This document shows positions 1 to 6,565 of a stretch of 16,050 bases of DNA, piece by piece (within the stretch, counting starts at the first letter, position 1; each line of letters begins with the position of its first letter). Made by a program: the position numbers and the translations under genes. The stretch is from DATDRQ01 sp035291645 (GTDB lineage Bacteria; Chloroflexota; Anaerolineae; Anaerolineales; UBA4823). The notes under the pieces are model-generated. The model was not told the origin of the DNA, made no database searches, and worked only from the letters and a program-made list of their open reading frames with translations. The stretch spans positions 1-16,050 of the forward strand of contig DATDRQ010000283.1 in NCBI GenBank assembly GCA_035291645.1, written 5' to 3'.

Positions 1-63
1 TATAATGAAGATACGTCTGCTTGTGTCGGAAAGCCGGAGAGTTCCCGGATCGCCTGATAAAGA

Positions 64-1554
64 ATGCATAGCCCATATTTTTCGCTGATTTATTTCTTCT
101 ACGGCCTGGCTTTCTTCAGCATGGGGCTGGCGATCACGCTCGAATTGGGGCATGGCAGTGATGAACGCCTGCGCCACGCCTTCCGCCCAATGGCGGTGTT
201 CGGCTTCCTGCACGGCGCCAATGAATGGGTCGAGATGTTCGCGGCGTTGCAGCTGCTCCCTGGGCAGATCCAGGCTCCCTTGCTGTGGGAAGCCATCCAT
301 CTGGCGCTATTGACGTTCTCTTTCCTCTCCCTGGCCGCGTTTGGGGTTTTCCTGCTGGCCCGCAGCGAGCGCACCCAGCGTTACAGCCTGCTGATCCCGC
401 TACTGCTGGTGGCGGTGTGGGGGTTAGGTCTGCTCGTCATGCGCGGTAAGTACCCGCTGGAGCCGGATCTGCTCTACGTGGCTAATGCCTGGACGCGCTA
501 CGTGATCGGCGTGCCGGCTGCCCTGCTAGCGGCGGCTGGCCTGATCGTCCAGCAGCGCGAGTTCCGTCTTAAGGGGATGGCGAGTTTCGGCCGGGACAGC
601 CTGTGGGCTGCAATCGCCTTCGTCTGGTACGGACTGATCGGACAGATGTTCCCTCACGAAGGCCCGTTGCCCCCCTCCAATCTGATCAACCAGGAGATGT
701 TCCTGGAGGTGTTCGGGTTCCCCATCCAGCTGCTCCGGGCAGCTGCAGCGATCGCCGCCTCGGTTTTCATCATGCGCGTCCTGCGCGCCTTCGAGGAGGA
801 GACTCGCCGCCACATCGCCGGCCTGCAGGCGGAGCGCCTGGCGGAATCGGAGAGGCTGGCGGGGCTGCGCGGGGAGATGCTGCGCCGGATCGTTTCCGCT
901 CAAGAAGCCGAGCGCATCCGTATCGCCCGAGAATTGCATGACGAGACGGGCCAGGCGCTGACCGCCATCGGCCTGGGACTGCGCGGGGTCTCTTCCAATC
1001 TTGCCTCCGATAAAGACAAGGCCTCCAGAAACCTGCGCAATCTGGAGGGCCTGGTGGATCACTCTCTGATCGAGCTCCAACGCCTGATTGCCGATCTGCG
1101 CCCGTCCCACCTGGACGACTTAGGTCTGGTGGCTGCCGTACGTTGGTACGCCAACGAGATTCAAAACCGCATCCAGCTCGAAGTGCGGGTCGAGGTGGGA
1201 GGGGTTGAGCGCCTTTTGCCGGGTGAAGTGAAGACCGCCCTCTTTCGGGTGGCGCAAGAGGCCTTAGCGAATATCGTGAAGCATGCCAACGCAAATTCTG
1301 CGGCCGTTTTTTTGGATTTCCAACCCCGGGGAGTCTACCTTTCTGTCGCCGACGATGGCGCCGGTTTCGATCCTGCCCAAAGAAACGCCTCCCGGCGCAG
1401 CGCCTGGGGTTTAATGGGTATGGAGGAACGCACCCAGCTGCTGGGCGGCACATTCCGGTTGATCACAAACCCAGGAAAAGGAACGGAGATCCAGGTGTTT
1501 ATCCCTTATCAAGGACAGGAAGAAAGCAATGAAGATTCGTCTCTTGTTGGTTGA
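64..1554 (+). CDS. Membrane sensor histidine kinase, NarL/HisKA_3 class
   Basis: This 496-aa protein is the sensor half of a two-component system. Residues 1-240 contain about seven hydrophobic segments (for example 75-98, 107-126, 145-163 and 220-239), so the sensor domain is buried in the membrane and shows no recognisable periplasmic ligand domain. A short coiled coil (about 242-280) leads to the HisKA_3 dimerisation domain, with the H-box RELHDETGQ and phospho-acceptor His292. The ATPase domain has the N-box around Asn403, the G1 box DDGAGF at 430-435 and GLMGM at 449-453. All key residues are present, so the kinase should be active. The ATG at 64 has only a weak upstream AAAG. A later Met at residue 20 would remove the first membrane segment, so 64 is preferred. 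It overlaps the regulator gene by 26 nt, which fits translational coupling. The signal sensed is unknown. Confidence 0.9.
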   Translation: MHSPYFSLIYFFYGLAFFSMGLAITLELGHGSDERLRHAFRPMAVFGFLHGANEWVEMFAALQLLPGQIQAPLLWEAIHLALLTFSFLSLAAFGVFLLARSERTQRYSLLIPLLLVAVWGLGLLVMRGKYPLEPDLLYVANAWTRYVIGVPAALLAAAGLIVQQREFRLKGMASFGRDSLWAAIAFVWYGLIGQMFPHEGPLPPSNLINQEMFLEVFGFPIQLLRAAAAIAASVFIMRVLRAFEEETRRHIAGLQAERLAESERLAGLRGEMLRRIVSAQEAERIRIARELHDETGQALTAIGLGLRGVSSNLASDKDKASRNLRNLEGLVDHSLIELQRLIADLRPSHLDDLGLVAAVRWYANEIQNRIQLEVRVEVGGVERLLPGEVKTALFRVAQEALANIVKHANANSAAVFLDFQPRGVYLSVADDGAGFDPAQRNASRRSAWGLMGMEERTQLLGGTFRLITNPGKGTEIQVFIPYQGQEESNEDSSLVG

Positions 1555-2179
1555 CGATCATGCCGTGGTGCGCACCGGCTTGCGCATGTTCCTGGAAGGC
1601 GAAGAGGACATCGAGATCGCCGGCGAGGCGGATTCGGGGAGTGCAGCCCTGAACCTGGTATCGAAGATCAAACCGGACGTGGTCCTGATGGACATTGGAC
1701 TGCCGGATATTTCCGGCATCGACGCCACGACCCAGATCAAGCGCCTATCCCCCGAAACCGCCGTCGTCGCGCTGACCATCCACGAGGACGAGCAGTATTT
1801 CTTCAAGATGCTGGAAGCCGGCGCCAGCGGATATGTCCCCAAGCGTGCCGCGCCGGAGGAGCTGCTGACGGCGATCCGGGCTGCCTCGGTCGGGGAGGTC
1901 TACCTGTACCCGTCCCTGGCAAAGATGCTCGTGCAAGACTTCCTGACCCAAAGCCGTCATTCCAGGTCCGAGCACACCCTGGACGGTCTGACCGACCGAG
2001 AGCAGGAGGTGCTGACCCTGCTGGCGGAGGGCGCCAGCAACACCGAGATCGCCGACCAGCTCAACATCAGCCCGAAGACGGTCGCCCGCCACCGGGAGAA
2101 CATCATGGCAAAACTCAACCTGCACTCCCGCTCGGAGCTGGTGAAGTACGCCATCCGGAAGGGCATCATCCAGCCGTAA
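1529..2179 (+). CDS. NarL/FixJ-family response regulator
   Basis: This 216-aa DNA-binding regulator is the evident partner of the overlapping kinase. The receiver domain (residues 1-120) has acidic residues D9 and D10, phospho-acceptor Asp55 in VLMDIGLPD, Thr83 and Lys105. The C-terminal LuxR-type helix-turn-helix (about 153-214) contains LTDREQEVLTLLAEG and the recognition-helix region around SPKTVARHRENI. The length and architecture are standard for the NarL family. The ATG at 1529 lies inside the 3' end of the kinase gene with an AGGAAG ribosome-binding site just upstream, so the two are made from one transcript. The targets are unknown. No conserved operator could be matched to it in this window. 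Confidence 0.93.
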   Translation: MKIRLLLVDDHAVVRTGLRMFLEGEEDIEIAGEADSGSAALNLVSKIKPDVVLMDIGLPDISGIDATTQIKRLSPETAVVALTIHEDEQYFFKMLEAGASGYVPKRAAPEELLTAIRAASVGEVYLYPSLAKMLVQDFLTQSRHSRSEHTLDGLTDREQEVLTLLAEGASNTEIADQLNISPKTVARHRENIMAKLNLHSRSELVKYAIRKGIIQP

Positions 2180-2203
2180 ACCTGATACCGCTAGGAAAAA
2201 TCC

Positions 2204-2230
2204 GGGGTCACACTTAAGTAGTGTGACCCC
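2204..2230 (+). terminator. Perfect 11-bp hairpin after the two-component genes
   Basis: The arms GGGGTCACACT (2204-2214) and AGTGTGACCCC (2220-2230) are exact reverse complements around a 5-nt loop TAAGT. The hairpin starts 24 nt after the response-regulator stop and is followed by TTTCAAT. This fits an intrinsic terminator with a short U tract. The symmetry is more perfect than a terminator needs, so it could also be part of a dispersed palindromic repeat. Confidence 0.6.
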
Positions 2231-2338
2231 TTTCAATATCCCAATGCTCCTAAGATTTAGACAATCGAACTCCGGTTTTCCTCAGCTTGTATTCGCTGCT
2301 CCGACTAAATGTTTCGATCCTGGTAAGGCTTCGGAGAA

Positions 2339-2396
2339 TGTAGTGACGACTTTAGTCGTTCCGATCGGCCTGGAAACGACTGAAGTCGTTACTACA
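2339..2396. repeat. Imperfect inverted repeat with self-palindromic arms
   Basis: The arms at 2339-2360 and 2375-2396 are reverse complements over 22 bp with two mismatches, around a 14-nt loop. Each arm contains its own inner palindrome: ACGACT-TT-AGTCGT on the left and ACGACT-GA-AGTCGT on the right. The DNA could therefore fold as one long hairpin or as two small ones. Downstream are further hairpins: CCTACGGAA/TTCCTTAGG (2417-2440, one mismatch) and CCTTAC-TTCG-GTAAGG (2446-2461). This resembles a REP/MITE-type dispersed element, but only one copy is visible here. Confidence 0.55.
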
Positions 2397-2445
2397 GGGT
2401 GGTCGGAAAGGTTTCTCCTACGGAAAGGCTCTTCCTTAGGAATGA

Positions 2446-2461
2446 CCTTACTTCGGTAAGG
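2446..2461 (-). terminator. Small hairpin overlapping the YceI-like stop codon
   Basis: CCTTAC (2446-2451) pairs perfectly with GTAAGG (2456-2461) around TTCG. On the minus strand the stem contains the TAA stop of the YceI-like gene, so it lies where the transcript should end. No T-run follows, so termination is uncertain. Read on the plus strand, the loop is a C(UUCG)G tetraloop. Confidence 0.35.
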
Positions 2462-3212
2462 CTACGAAATCGACAGTGATCTTGACCTGATCCTCGGTCT
2501 TGAGCATGTTCAAGATGTCGATCGGCCCGAACCCGTAATCGCTCATCAAGATGGTGGTGGTGGCCTGTCCGGTGAGCGCCTCACCTTGCAGGCTGACCGT
2601 AGCGTCGAAGCTGGCCGGCCTGGTTTTGTCCCGTACGGTCAGGTCACCCTGCAATGAGACCGGGTAATCTACACCTGGCTCGATAGTCTCGGGCAGGCCT
2701 TCGATTGCGGTCGGCGTGTACGTCACCTGCGGATATGAGCTCGATTGCAGGAAGCGGTCTCGGATGGCGCCGTCGCGCCGGGCGCTGTCCGATTGGAAGG
2801 CGCTGATGTCGACGGTCAGCGTACCCACGGAACTTTCCTGCGGCCTGTCGTAGTCTATCTGGATATCTCCGCTCACCCCGTCAGCCGTCCCAACCGCTAC
2901 GTTAAACCGGTTGTTCTCTCGAAAGAAAGTCTCCCCGACCTCGTAGGTCACGGAAGAGTCCTCGGGAACCAGCGCATACGTGACGACACCGCTGGGGTCA
3001 TCGCTTTCCTGGGGTGGATAGGCCTCTACGGTTGCGTCGATCGATTCGGTTGCTCCCGTCGTTATGACCGGCGCCGGTGTGATTTCCGCTTGGGAACTGT
3101 CTGTTGGCATCAAAGTCACAGAAGGGGTCTCTTGCACAGCCTGGATATTGGGGCTTGAGCAGGCAGCTAGAACCCATGTCAGTACGATGAACACTAAAAA
3201 TTGTTTTTTCAT
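2448..3212 (-). CDS. YceI-like lipoprotein
   Basis: This 254-aa protein begins with a lipoprotein signal peptide: MKK, a hydrophobic core, then lipobox LAAC with lipidation Cys18. A linker rich in Thr, Glu and Pro (about 19-75) leads to a YceI/lipocalin-like beta-barrel domain (about 78-253). Family features seen are the SSVTYEV start strand, a VGTLTVDISAF strand, the RRDGAIRDRFL segment, TGQATT and the final KITVDFVALPK strand. YceI proteins bind isoprenoid or other hydrophobic molecules, and the family as a whole is functionally vague. The ATG at 3212 has GGAGA 5-10 nt upstream. The start lies 25 nt after the end of the preceding frameshifted lipoprotein gene, suggesting one transcript. The likely location is the outer face of the cytoplasmic membrane. 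Confidence 0.88.
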   Translation of the reverse strand: MKKQFLVFIVLTWVLAACSSPNIQAVQETPSVTLMPTDSSQAEITPAPVITTGATESIDATVEAYPPQESDDPSGVVTYALVPEDSSVTYEVGETFFRENNRFNVAVGTADGVSGDIQIDYDRPQESSVGTLTVDISAFQSDSARRDGAIRDRFLQSSSYPQVTYTPTAIEGLPETIEPGVDYPVSLQGDLTVRDKTRPASFDATVSLQGEALTGQATTTILMSDYGFGPIDILNMLKTEDQVKITVDFVALPK

Positions 3213-3237
3213 GTCTGTCTCCTATTATTGATTGGCT

Positions 3238-3728
3238 TTATCCGTTAACTGTTTGCCGGATTTGACTTTTCTCATTTTTATCCTGTGTGAGATCTACCGA
3301 CTGACTCATTTCGCCGGGGTTCAGCGCCGGATGGGCGTAGGTCGCAGCCATCGCCAGCACGGCGGTGATGCCCAGGATACCTGGCGCCAGGAGCGGATTT
3401 GCTCCACTCAGACCTGCGGATATCATCTGGAGCGTGGTCGAACCCGGCTGGATCTCCATTTGAAAAGCCATGTTATTCGTAACATATTTAGCTTCGAAAT
3501 CGACGCAGGCAGGGTTGCTGCCTGGGTTGTGGCTTGTACCTGGTCGGAGAGCGCCTCCGTATTCGAGACCGGGCTGGCGGCAACAACTGCATTGGCATTC
3601 GACTGTGAAGCTGCAGTGGGTGAAATCCCCGCAGCCTGTGAACCAGCAGTACAAGCTGTTAAGACGGCGACTAACAGAATGCCAAGCATAGCAGCGATAA
3701 CGCTCTTCTTTTTTCCTGCGGTCTCCAT
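3238..3728 (-). pseudogene. Small lipoprotein gene with an apparent frameshift
   Basis: Two minus-strand frames together look like one protein. The first frame starts with the ATG at 3728 (GAGAAG upstream), gives a signal peptide with lipobox LTAC (Cys26) and an Ala/Thr/Ser/Gln linker, then degenerates into Arg-rich residues before a stop at 3423. The second frame, from about 3520 to the stop at 3238, reads like genuine coding sequence: DFEAKYVTNNMAFQMEI, PGSTTLQMISAGLSGANP, then a hydrophobic stretch. Upstream of about 3530 this second frame is Cys-rich nonsense. Inserting one base near 3500-3530 would join them into a protein of about 163 aa. I recognise no family. No canonical X XXY YYZ slippery heptamer is visible in the overlap, so a mutation or an assembly error is likelier than programmed frameshifting. 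The gene precedes the YceI-like gene. Confidence 0.55.
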
Positions 3729-3778
3729 TTCTTCTCGTATTTAAAGATAAATGGTTTCAAACCTATTCCTTTTCTCAT
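3671..3778 (-). CDS. Possible 35-aa leader ORF with strong Shine-Dalgarno
   Basis: An ATG at 3778 is preceded by AAGGAG with a 7-nt spacer, the best ribosome-binding site near this locus. It opens a 35-codon frame beginning MRKGIGLKPF and ending at TAG (3671-3673). The frame overlaps the signal peptide of the lipoprotein gene out of frame. It may be a small leader peptide coupled to the lipoprotein start. Alternatively it is the original N-terminus separated by a second frameshift, or simply chance. No family is recognised. Confidence 0.25.
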   Translation of the reverse strand: MRKGIGLKPFIFKYEKKWRPQEKRRALSLLCLAFC

Positions 3779-3806
3779 CGAAGATCTCCTTAAGTGAAAG
3801 TGTGTC

Positions 3807-3834
3807 AATATAGACCCGATTTGTAGATCTTCAA
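3807..3834 (-). promoter_or_regulatory. Candidate sigma70-type promoter for the small lipoprotein/YceI-like genes
   Basis: On the minus strand TTGAAG (3834-3829), a 16-nt spacer and TATATT (3812-3807) resemble -35 and -10 boxes. They lie upstream of the strong Shine-Dalgarno at about 3786-3791. An 8-bp inverted repeat, GAAGATCT (3780-3787) and AGATCTTC (3825-3832), brackets the region and overlaps the -35 box. It could be an operator. Confidence 0.35.
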
Positions 3835-3896
3835 AAGGATAACAATGAGATGTTCAGAAATTATTAAGAAGGTATTTGAATAAGATTTAGATTCTG

Positions 3897-3930
3897 CCAA
3901 AACGGGCTCTACTTTCGGAGCCCGTTTTGG
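3897..3930 (-). terminator. Strong intrinsic terminator after the dioxygenase gene
   Basis: The arms CCAAAACGGGCTC (3897-3909) and GAGCCCGTTTTGG (3918-3930) are a perfect 13-bp inverted repeat with an 8-nt loop. The A/T-rich outer part gives a T-run (GTTTTGG) at the 3' side on either strand. It lies 38 nt after the minus-strand stop at 3969. It insulates that gene from the lipoprotein/YceI-like transcript. Confidence 0.75.
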
Positions 3931-3968
3931 AGGAGGTTCGACCGGTTCTGGACGCGGCCTGGGCTGGT

Positions 3969-4778
3969 TTACGCCATCTGGAGCCCGATATCGAACGTCG
4001 CCGCGTAACCCCCATTAGCCTGGTTGACTGCCAGCAAGAGCTGATCGCTGTAGATATTATCGTTGTTGTTGCGCGTGTTGCGCTCTCCTTTGCTGGCATA
4101 GGGTTCCTGGGTGAACACCTGGTCGGAGAGAACATCGTCGAAAAAGAGCTGCGAGGTGAACACGTACCCCTGATCCGAAGTATCGTGATGCACCTTGAAA
4201 TGAATGTGGACCGTGCGGCCCGAGTACCAGCCCGGGTAGATAGACAGGAAGGTAGCTCGCCCGTCCGCATCCGTCACCTGGTATCCGCGCAGGAACTTCT
4301 GACCGACCGTACTGAAACCCGGATCCGACACGTCCGAATAGACCCCGGCTGCATCACAGTGCCAGATCTCCACCTTGGCGCCTTCCAATGGTGCGCAACT
4401 CCCGTTGCTGACCTGCGAAACCAGGAAGGTCAGCGTCAGGGGTGCGCCGTCTTTTACCTCGCCGGTGGTCGGATCCGAACGGATATCAGACCGATTGAGA
4501 TCTTCGTCCACATAATAAGGCCCCTCGGTCATCTCGGGTCGCACAACGCAGGCCGGCAAGGTACCGGTATTGACTGCGGAGGTTACCTGCACGGGAACAT
4601 TTGTAGCTGCTGTCGTCGATCCACCGGTTGGCGTCTGGGTAGGGGCGCTGGTTGGCTGTTCAGTGCTGGTCTGCCCGGGCGCACAGGAAGCTAAAAGGGC
4701 TGCGCCCGCCAGCCCCAGGAGCTTGAGCGCCTCTCTTCGATTAAGAATACGGCCCATTTGTCTATCGTCGTTTTCCAT
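3969..4778 (-). CDS. Intradiol ring-cleavage dioxygenase-like Tat lipoprotein
   Basis: This 269-aa protein is related to the catalytic domain of protocatechuate 3,4-dioxygenase/catechol 1,2-dioxygenase, non-haem Fe(III) enzymes that open catechol rings between the hydroxyls. The four expected iron ligands are visible: Tyr147 (AAGVY), Tyr185 (YPGWYSGR), His191 and His193 (VHIHFKV). TEGPYY at 84-89 is the typical domain entry. The N-terminus has a twin-arginine motif (NRREALKLLG, Arg14-Arg15) and lipobox LASC (Cys32), followed by a Thr/Pro/Ser linker (33-75). The protein should therefore be exported folded and lipid-anchored outside the cytoplasm. The start is set at ATG 4778, which has GAGGAAAG just upstream; an in-frame TTG at 4811 lacks such a site. 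No aromatic-degradation pathway genes are nearby, so the substrate is unknown. Confidence 0.87.
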   Translation of the reverse strand: MENDDRQMGRILNRREALKLLGLAGAALLASCAPGQTSTEQPTSAPTQTPTGGSTTAATNVPVQVTSAVNTGTLPACVVRPEMTEGPYYVDEDLNRSDIRSDPTTGEVKDGAPLTLTFLVSQVSNGSCAPLEGAKVEIWHCDAAGVYSDVSDPGFSTVGQKFLRGYQVTDADGRATFLSIYPGWYSGRTVHIHFKVHHDTSDQGYVFTSQLFFDDVLSDQVFTQEPYASKGERNTRNNNDNIYSDQLLLAVNQANGGYAATFDIGLQMA

Positions 4779-5134
4779 TCTTTCCTCACTGATTTCCTGT
4801 AAAGTATACAAGGCTAATTAGACCCATCTTATCTGTATATTGAGTGTAACAAGCATTTCCTCAGAAATTGTTAATAAATGATTGGAAAAGATGAGTTTTA
4901 TGAATGTGTGGGGGGAATATCCCATGCATCCCGTGGGAGATAGGACCTATTTTCTGGTGGGCTCGACCTAATCGTTTATGGCCCAAATAGTAGGCAGATT
5001 CTGCCCATGGTGTCCATCTCATGGGAGGAATACGGTATGCGAGAAATACTTGACCCGCCCGATTTACATTCTCGAACCCGGTCTCTATACTCAGGATAGG
5101 AAAGATTAGACCCAGATTAAAAGAGGAGGTTCTC
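4779..5134. other. Divergent intergenic region with several short dyads
   Basis: This 356-nt region separates the minus-strand dioxygenase gene from the plus-strand cytochrome operon and must hold both promoters. Dyads seen are ATAGG-A-CCTAT (4940-4950), GGCAG-ATT-CTGCC (4993-5005) and CCCATG/CATGGG (5004-5009 and 5020-5025). All lie 40-120 nt upstream of the operon -35 box, where activators usually bind. A 20-codon frame at 5037-5099 has a good GGGAGGA site but overlaps the promoter and is probably not a gene. Apart from these I see nothing else coding. Confidence 0.4.
5063..5091 (+). promoter_or_regulatory. Sigma70-type promoter of the NrfD/octahaem operon
   Basis: TTTACA (5063-5068) and TATACT (5086-5091), separated by 17 nt, each match the sigma70 consensus hexamers at five of six positions. 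The predicted start near 5098 leaves a leader of about 37 nt before the GTG at 5135. Dyads upstream suggest regulated expression. Confidence 0.65.
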
Positions 5135-5248
5135 GTGGACGCACTGCTGGTAGTCATCTCTCTATTCGTAATCCGGTTTGTCATCCCGTTTGGGATCGTT
5201 CTGCTGATCGGCTCGTTGGTCAAGCGATCTAGACTAGCACTGAGGTAG
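5135..5248 (+). CDS. 37-aa single-span membrane peptide
   Basis: This is a short gene with GTG start at 5135, AGGAGG (5124-5129) spaced 5 nt upstream, and stop TAG at 5246-5248. The product, MDALLVVISLF onward, is almost entirely one hydrophobic helix and ends in a basic tail KRSRLALR. It shares its first three residues and an Arg-x3-Pro pattern inside the helix with the N-terminus of the next gene's product. The two therefore look like tandem paralogues, one bare and one carrying a domain. As the first gene of the operon it may be a small subunit or assembly factor of the membrane complex. No known family is recognised. Confidence 0.7.
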   Translation: MDALLVVISLFVIRFVIPFGIVLLIGSLVKRSRLALR

Positions 5249-5265
5249 ATGGATAGGAGTCCTGG

Positions 5266-5604
5266 ATGGACGCACCGACAACCATTCTTACTCTGATTAT
5301 TGGCCTGCTGGTCCGGCTGGCTCTTCCCATCCTGATCACCATCCTGGTGGTTTACGCGTTGCGCCAGCTGGACGAGCGCTGGAAGCGGGAAGCGCAGGCA
5401 GTCCATCTCCCGGTGGTGCAGGCGCGCAACATCGGCTGCTGGGAAATCAATCGGTGCGCGCCGGAGAAGCGATCCGGCTGCGCCGCGTACGCCAACCCGG
5501 ACAAACCCTGCTGGCAGGTCTTCCGCCAGACAGACGGGCACATGCAGGAACGTTGCCTGGGTTGCCAGGTTTTCCGGCGATCGCCAATACCGGTGCCGGC
5601 CTGA
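5266..5604 (+). CDS. Membrane-anchored two-CW cysteine-domain protein
   Basis: This 112-aa protein starts with a hydrophobic helix (about 6-31), continues with a charged linker (RQLDERWKREAQ), and ends in a compact Cys-rich domain (54-103). Cysteines are C58, C64, C72, C82, C97 and C100, with Cys-Trp pairs at 58-59 (GCWEINRC) and 82-83 (PCWQVF) and a final CLGC. This matches the pattern of two-CW domains found in bacterial signalling and redox contexts, whose function is poorly known; metal or Fe-S binding is plausible. The start ATG 5266 has AGGAG (5255-5259) six nt upstream. It sits 17 nt after the small membrane gene and 35 nt before the octahaem cytochrome, so it is expressed with the electron-transfer complex. 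A role as a redox sensor, haem/FeS assembly aid or accessory subunit is inference. Confidence 0.75.
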   Translation: MDAPTTILTLIIGLLVRLALPILITILVVYALRQLDERWKREAQAVHLPVVQARNIGCWEINRCAPEKRSGCAAYANPDKPCWQVFRQTDGHMQERCLGCQVFRRSPIPVPA

Positions 5605-5639
5605 CCCGGACATCGCAATTATTAACGGAGAAACGGACC

Positions 5640-6563
5640 ATGAGGAAATCTCTGACACGGTTGTTTTACGGGTTGCTCTTCGCCGTCCCCCTGATGCTGC
5701 TGACCTATGCCCTGGCCCAGGCCAGCCCTGTCGGCCAGGAGAGTGCGCCTGCCGAGAGCGCCCAGGGGCAGGACTGCCAGTCCTGCCACCCGGCATTTCA
5801 AAACGCCTGGGAAAACGGCATGCATGGCACCTCGGGCAGCAACGCCGCCTTCGTGAAGTCCTGGAAGGACCAGGGCGAGCCTGAGGAGTGCCTGGCCTGT
5901 CACGTGACCGGCTACGATCCGGAAACGAAGACCTGGGCGGCGGATGGCATCACCTGCGAGAGCTGCCACCAGCCGATCCCGGCGAACCACCCGCTGGAGC
6001 CGATGCCAGTCGACCGGAGTTCCCAGACCTGTGGGAATTGCCACAAGGAGACCTTCTTCCAGTGGCAGGCCAGTGTACACCGCCAGAATGACCTGGACTG
6101 CAGCGCCTGCCACGACCCGCACAGCAACTCGCTCAAGGCGGATACCTCCGATGCGCTATGCGCCTCCTGCCACAAAGCCCGCTCGTCGAACTTCACACAC
6201 AGCGAGCACAGCCAGAAGGGACTGGTATGCGCCGATTGCCACATGGGTAAGGTAGCAGAGGATGTGACCCAGGGCCATGCCAGCCGGGATCATAGTTACT
6301 TCGTCAATCTGAACACCTGCACGAGCTGCCACCAATACCAGATGCACGACCCGGTCGCCGTTCACTCCGGTGAAGTAGCAGCCGAACCGGTCGATCCGAT
6401 GGCTTCAGTGGAGACTCTCTCCGTCGTAGCGACTCCTTTGCCGGTCAGCCCGCTCGGGTTTGCCCTGCTGGCCGGGTTAGTCGGCCTGGCTGCCGGGGTG
6501 GTGATCGCCCCCTGGCTGGAGCGCTTCCAGAACAAGAAAGATGACTGGAACCAGGGAGAGTAG
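5640..6563 (+). CDS. Membrane-anchored octahaem cytochrome c
   Basis: This 307-aa protein has a Sec signal peptide (1-28, ending near AQA), eight CXXCH haem c motifs and a C-terminal membrane helix (about 270-291) followed by a charged tail. Haem motifs start at C46, C84, C106, C131, C154, C174, C197 and C227. Extra histidines (H62, H147, H161, H187, H190, H213, H218, H236, H242) could be distal ligands. It should hang on the outer face of the membrane and exchange electrons with the ferredoxin-like and NrfD subunits encoded next. The start is placed at ATG 5640 with GGAG at 5627-5630; an upstream in-frame start at 5454 would overlap the two-CW gene and lacks the signal-peptide position. It shows no catalytic signature of a known nitrite or hydroxylamine reductase (no CXXCK), so an electron-transfer role is favoured. 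Confidence 0.9.
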   Translation: MRKSLTRLFYGLLFAVPLMLLTYALAQASPVGQESAPAESAQGQDCQSCHPAFQNAWENGMHGTSGSNAAFVKSWKDQGEPEECLACHVTGYDPETKTWAADGITCESCHQPIPANHPLEPMPVDRSSQTCGNCHKETFFQWQASVHRQNDLDCSACHDPHSNSLKADTSDALCASCHKARSSNFTHSEHSQKGLVCADCHMGKVAEDVTQGHASRDHSYFVNLNTCTSCHQYQMHDPVAVHSGEVAAEPVDPMASVETLSVVATPLPVSPLGFALLAGLVGLAAGVVIAPWLERFQNKKDDWNQGE

Positions 6564-6565
6564 CC

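Noticed and set aside
3423..3560. Programmed -1 frameshifting in the small lipoprotein gene
   Set aside because: No canonical X XXY YYZ heptamer in the zero frame was found in the overlap. Mutation or assembly error is simpler.
5037..5099. 20-codon frame with a good GGGAGGA site upstream of the operon
   Set aside because: It overlaps the -35 and -10 boxes of the operon promoter, so it would not be on that transcript. It is too short to support.
4861..5796. 311-codon minus-strand frame across the operon promoter
   Set aside because: It runs antisense through three supported plus-strand genes and the promoter; low-complexity Arg/Gly/Pro translation.
5640..6563. Octahaem nitrite or hydroxylamine reductase
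   Set aside because: No CXXCK catalytic haem site or catalytic motif is present; all eight motifs are CXXCH, and the protein is short and membrane-anchored beside NrfD.
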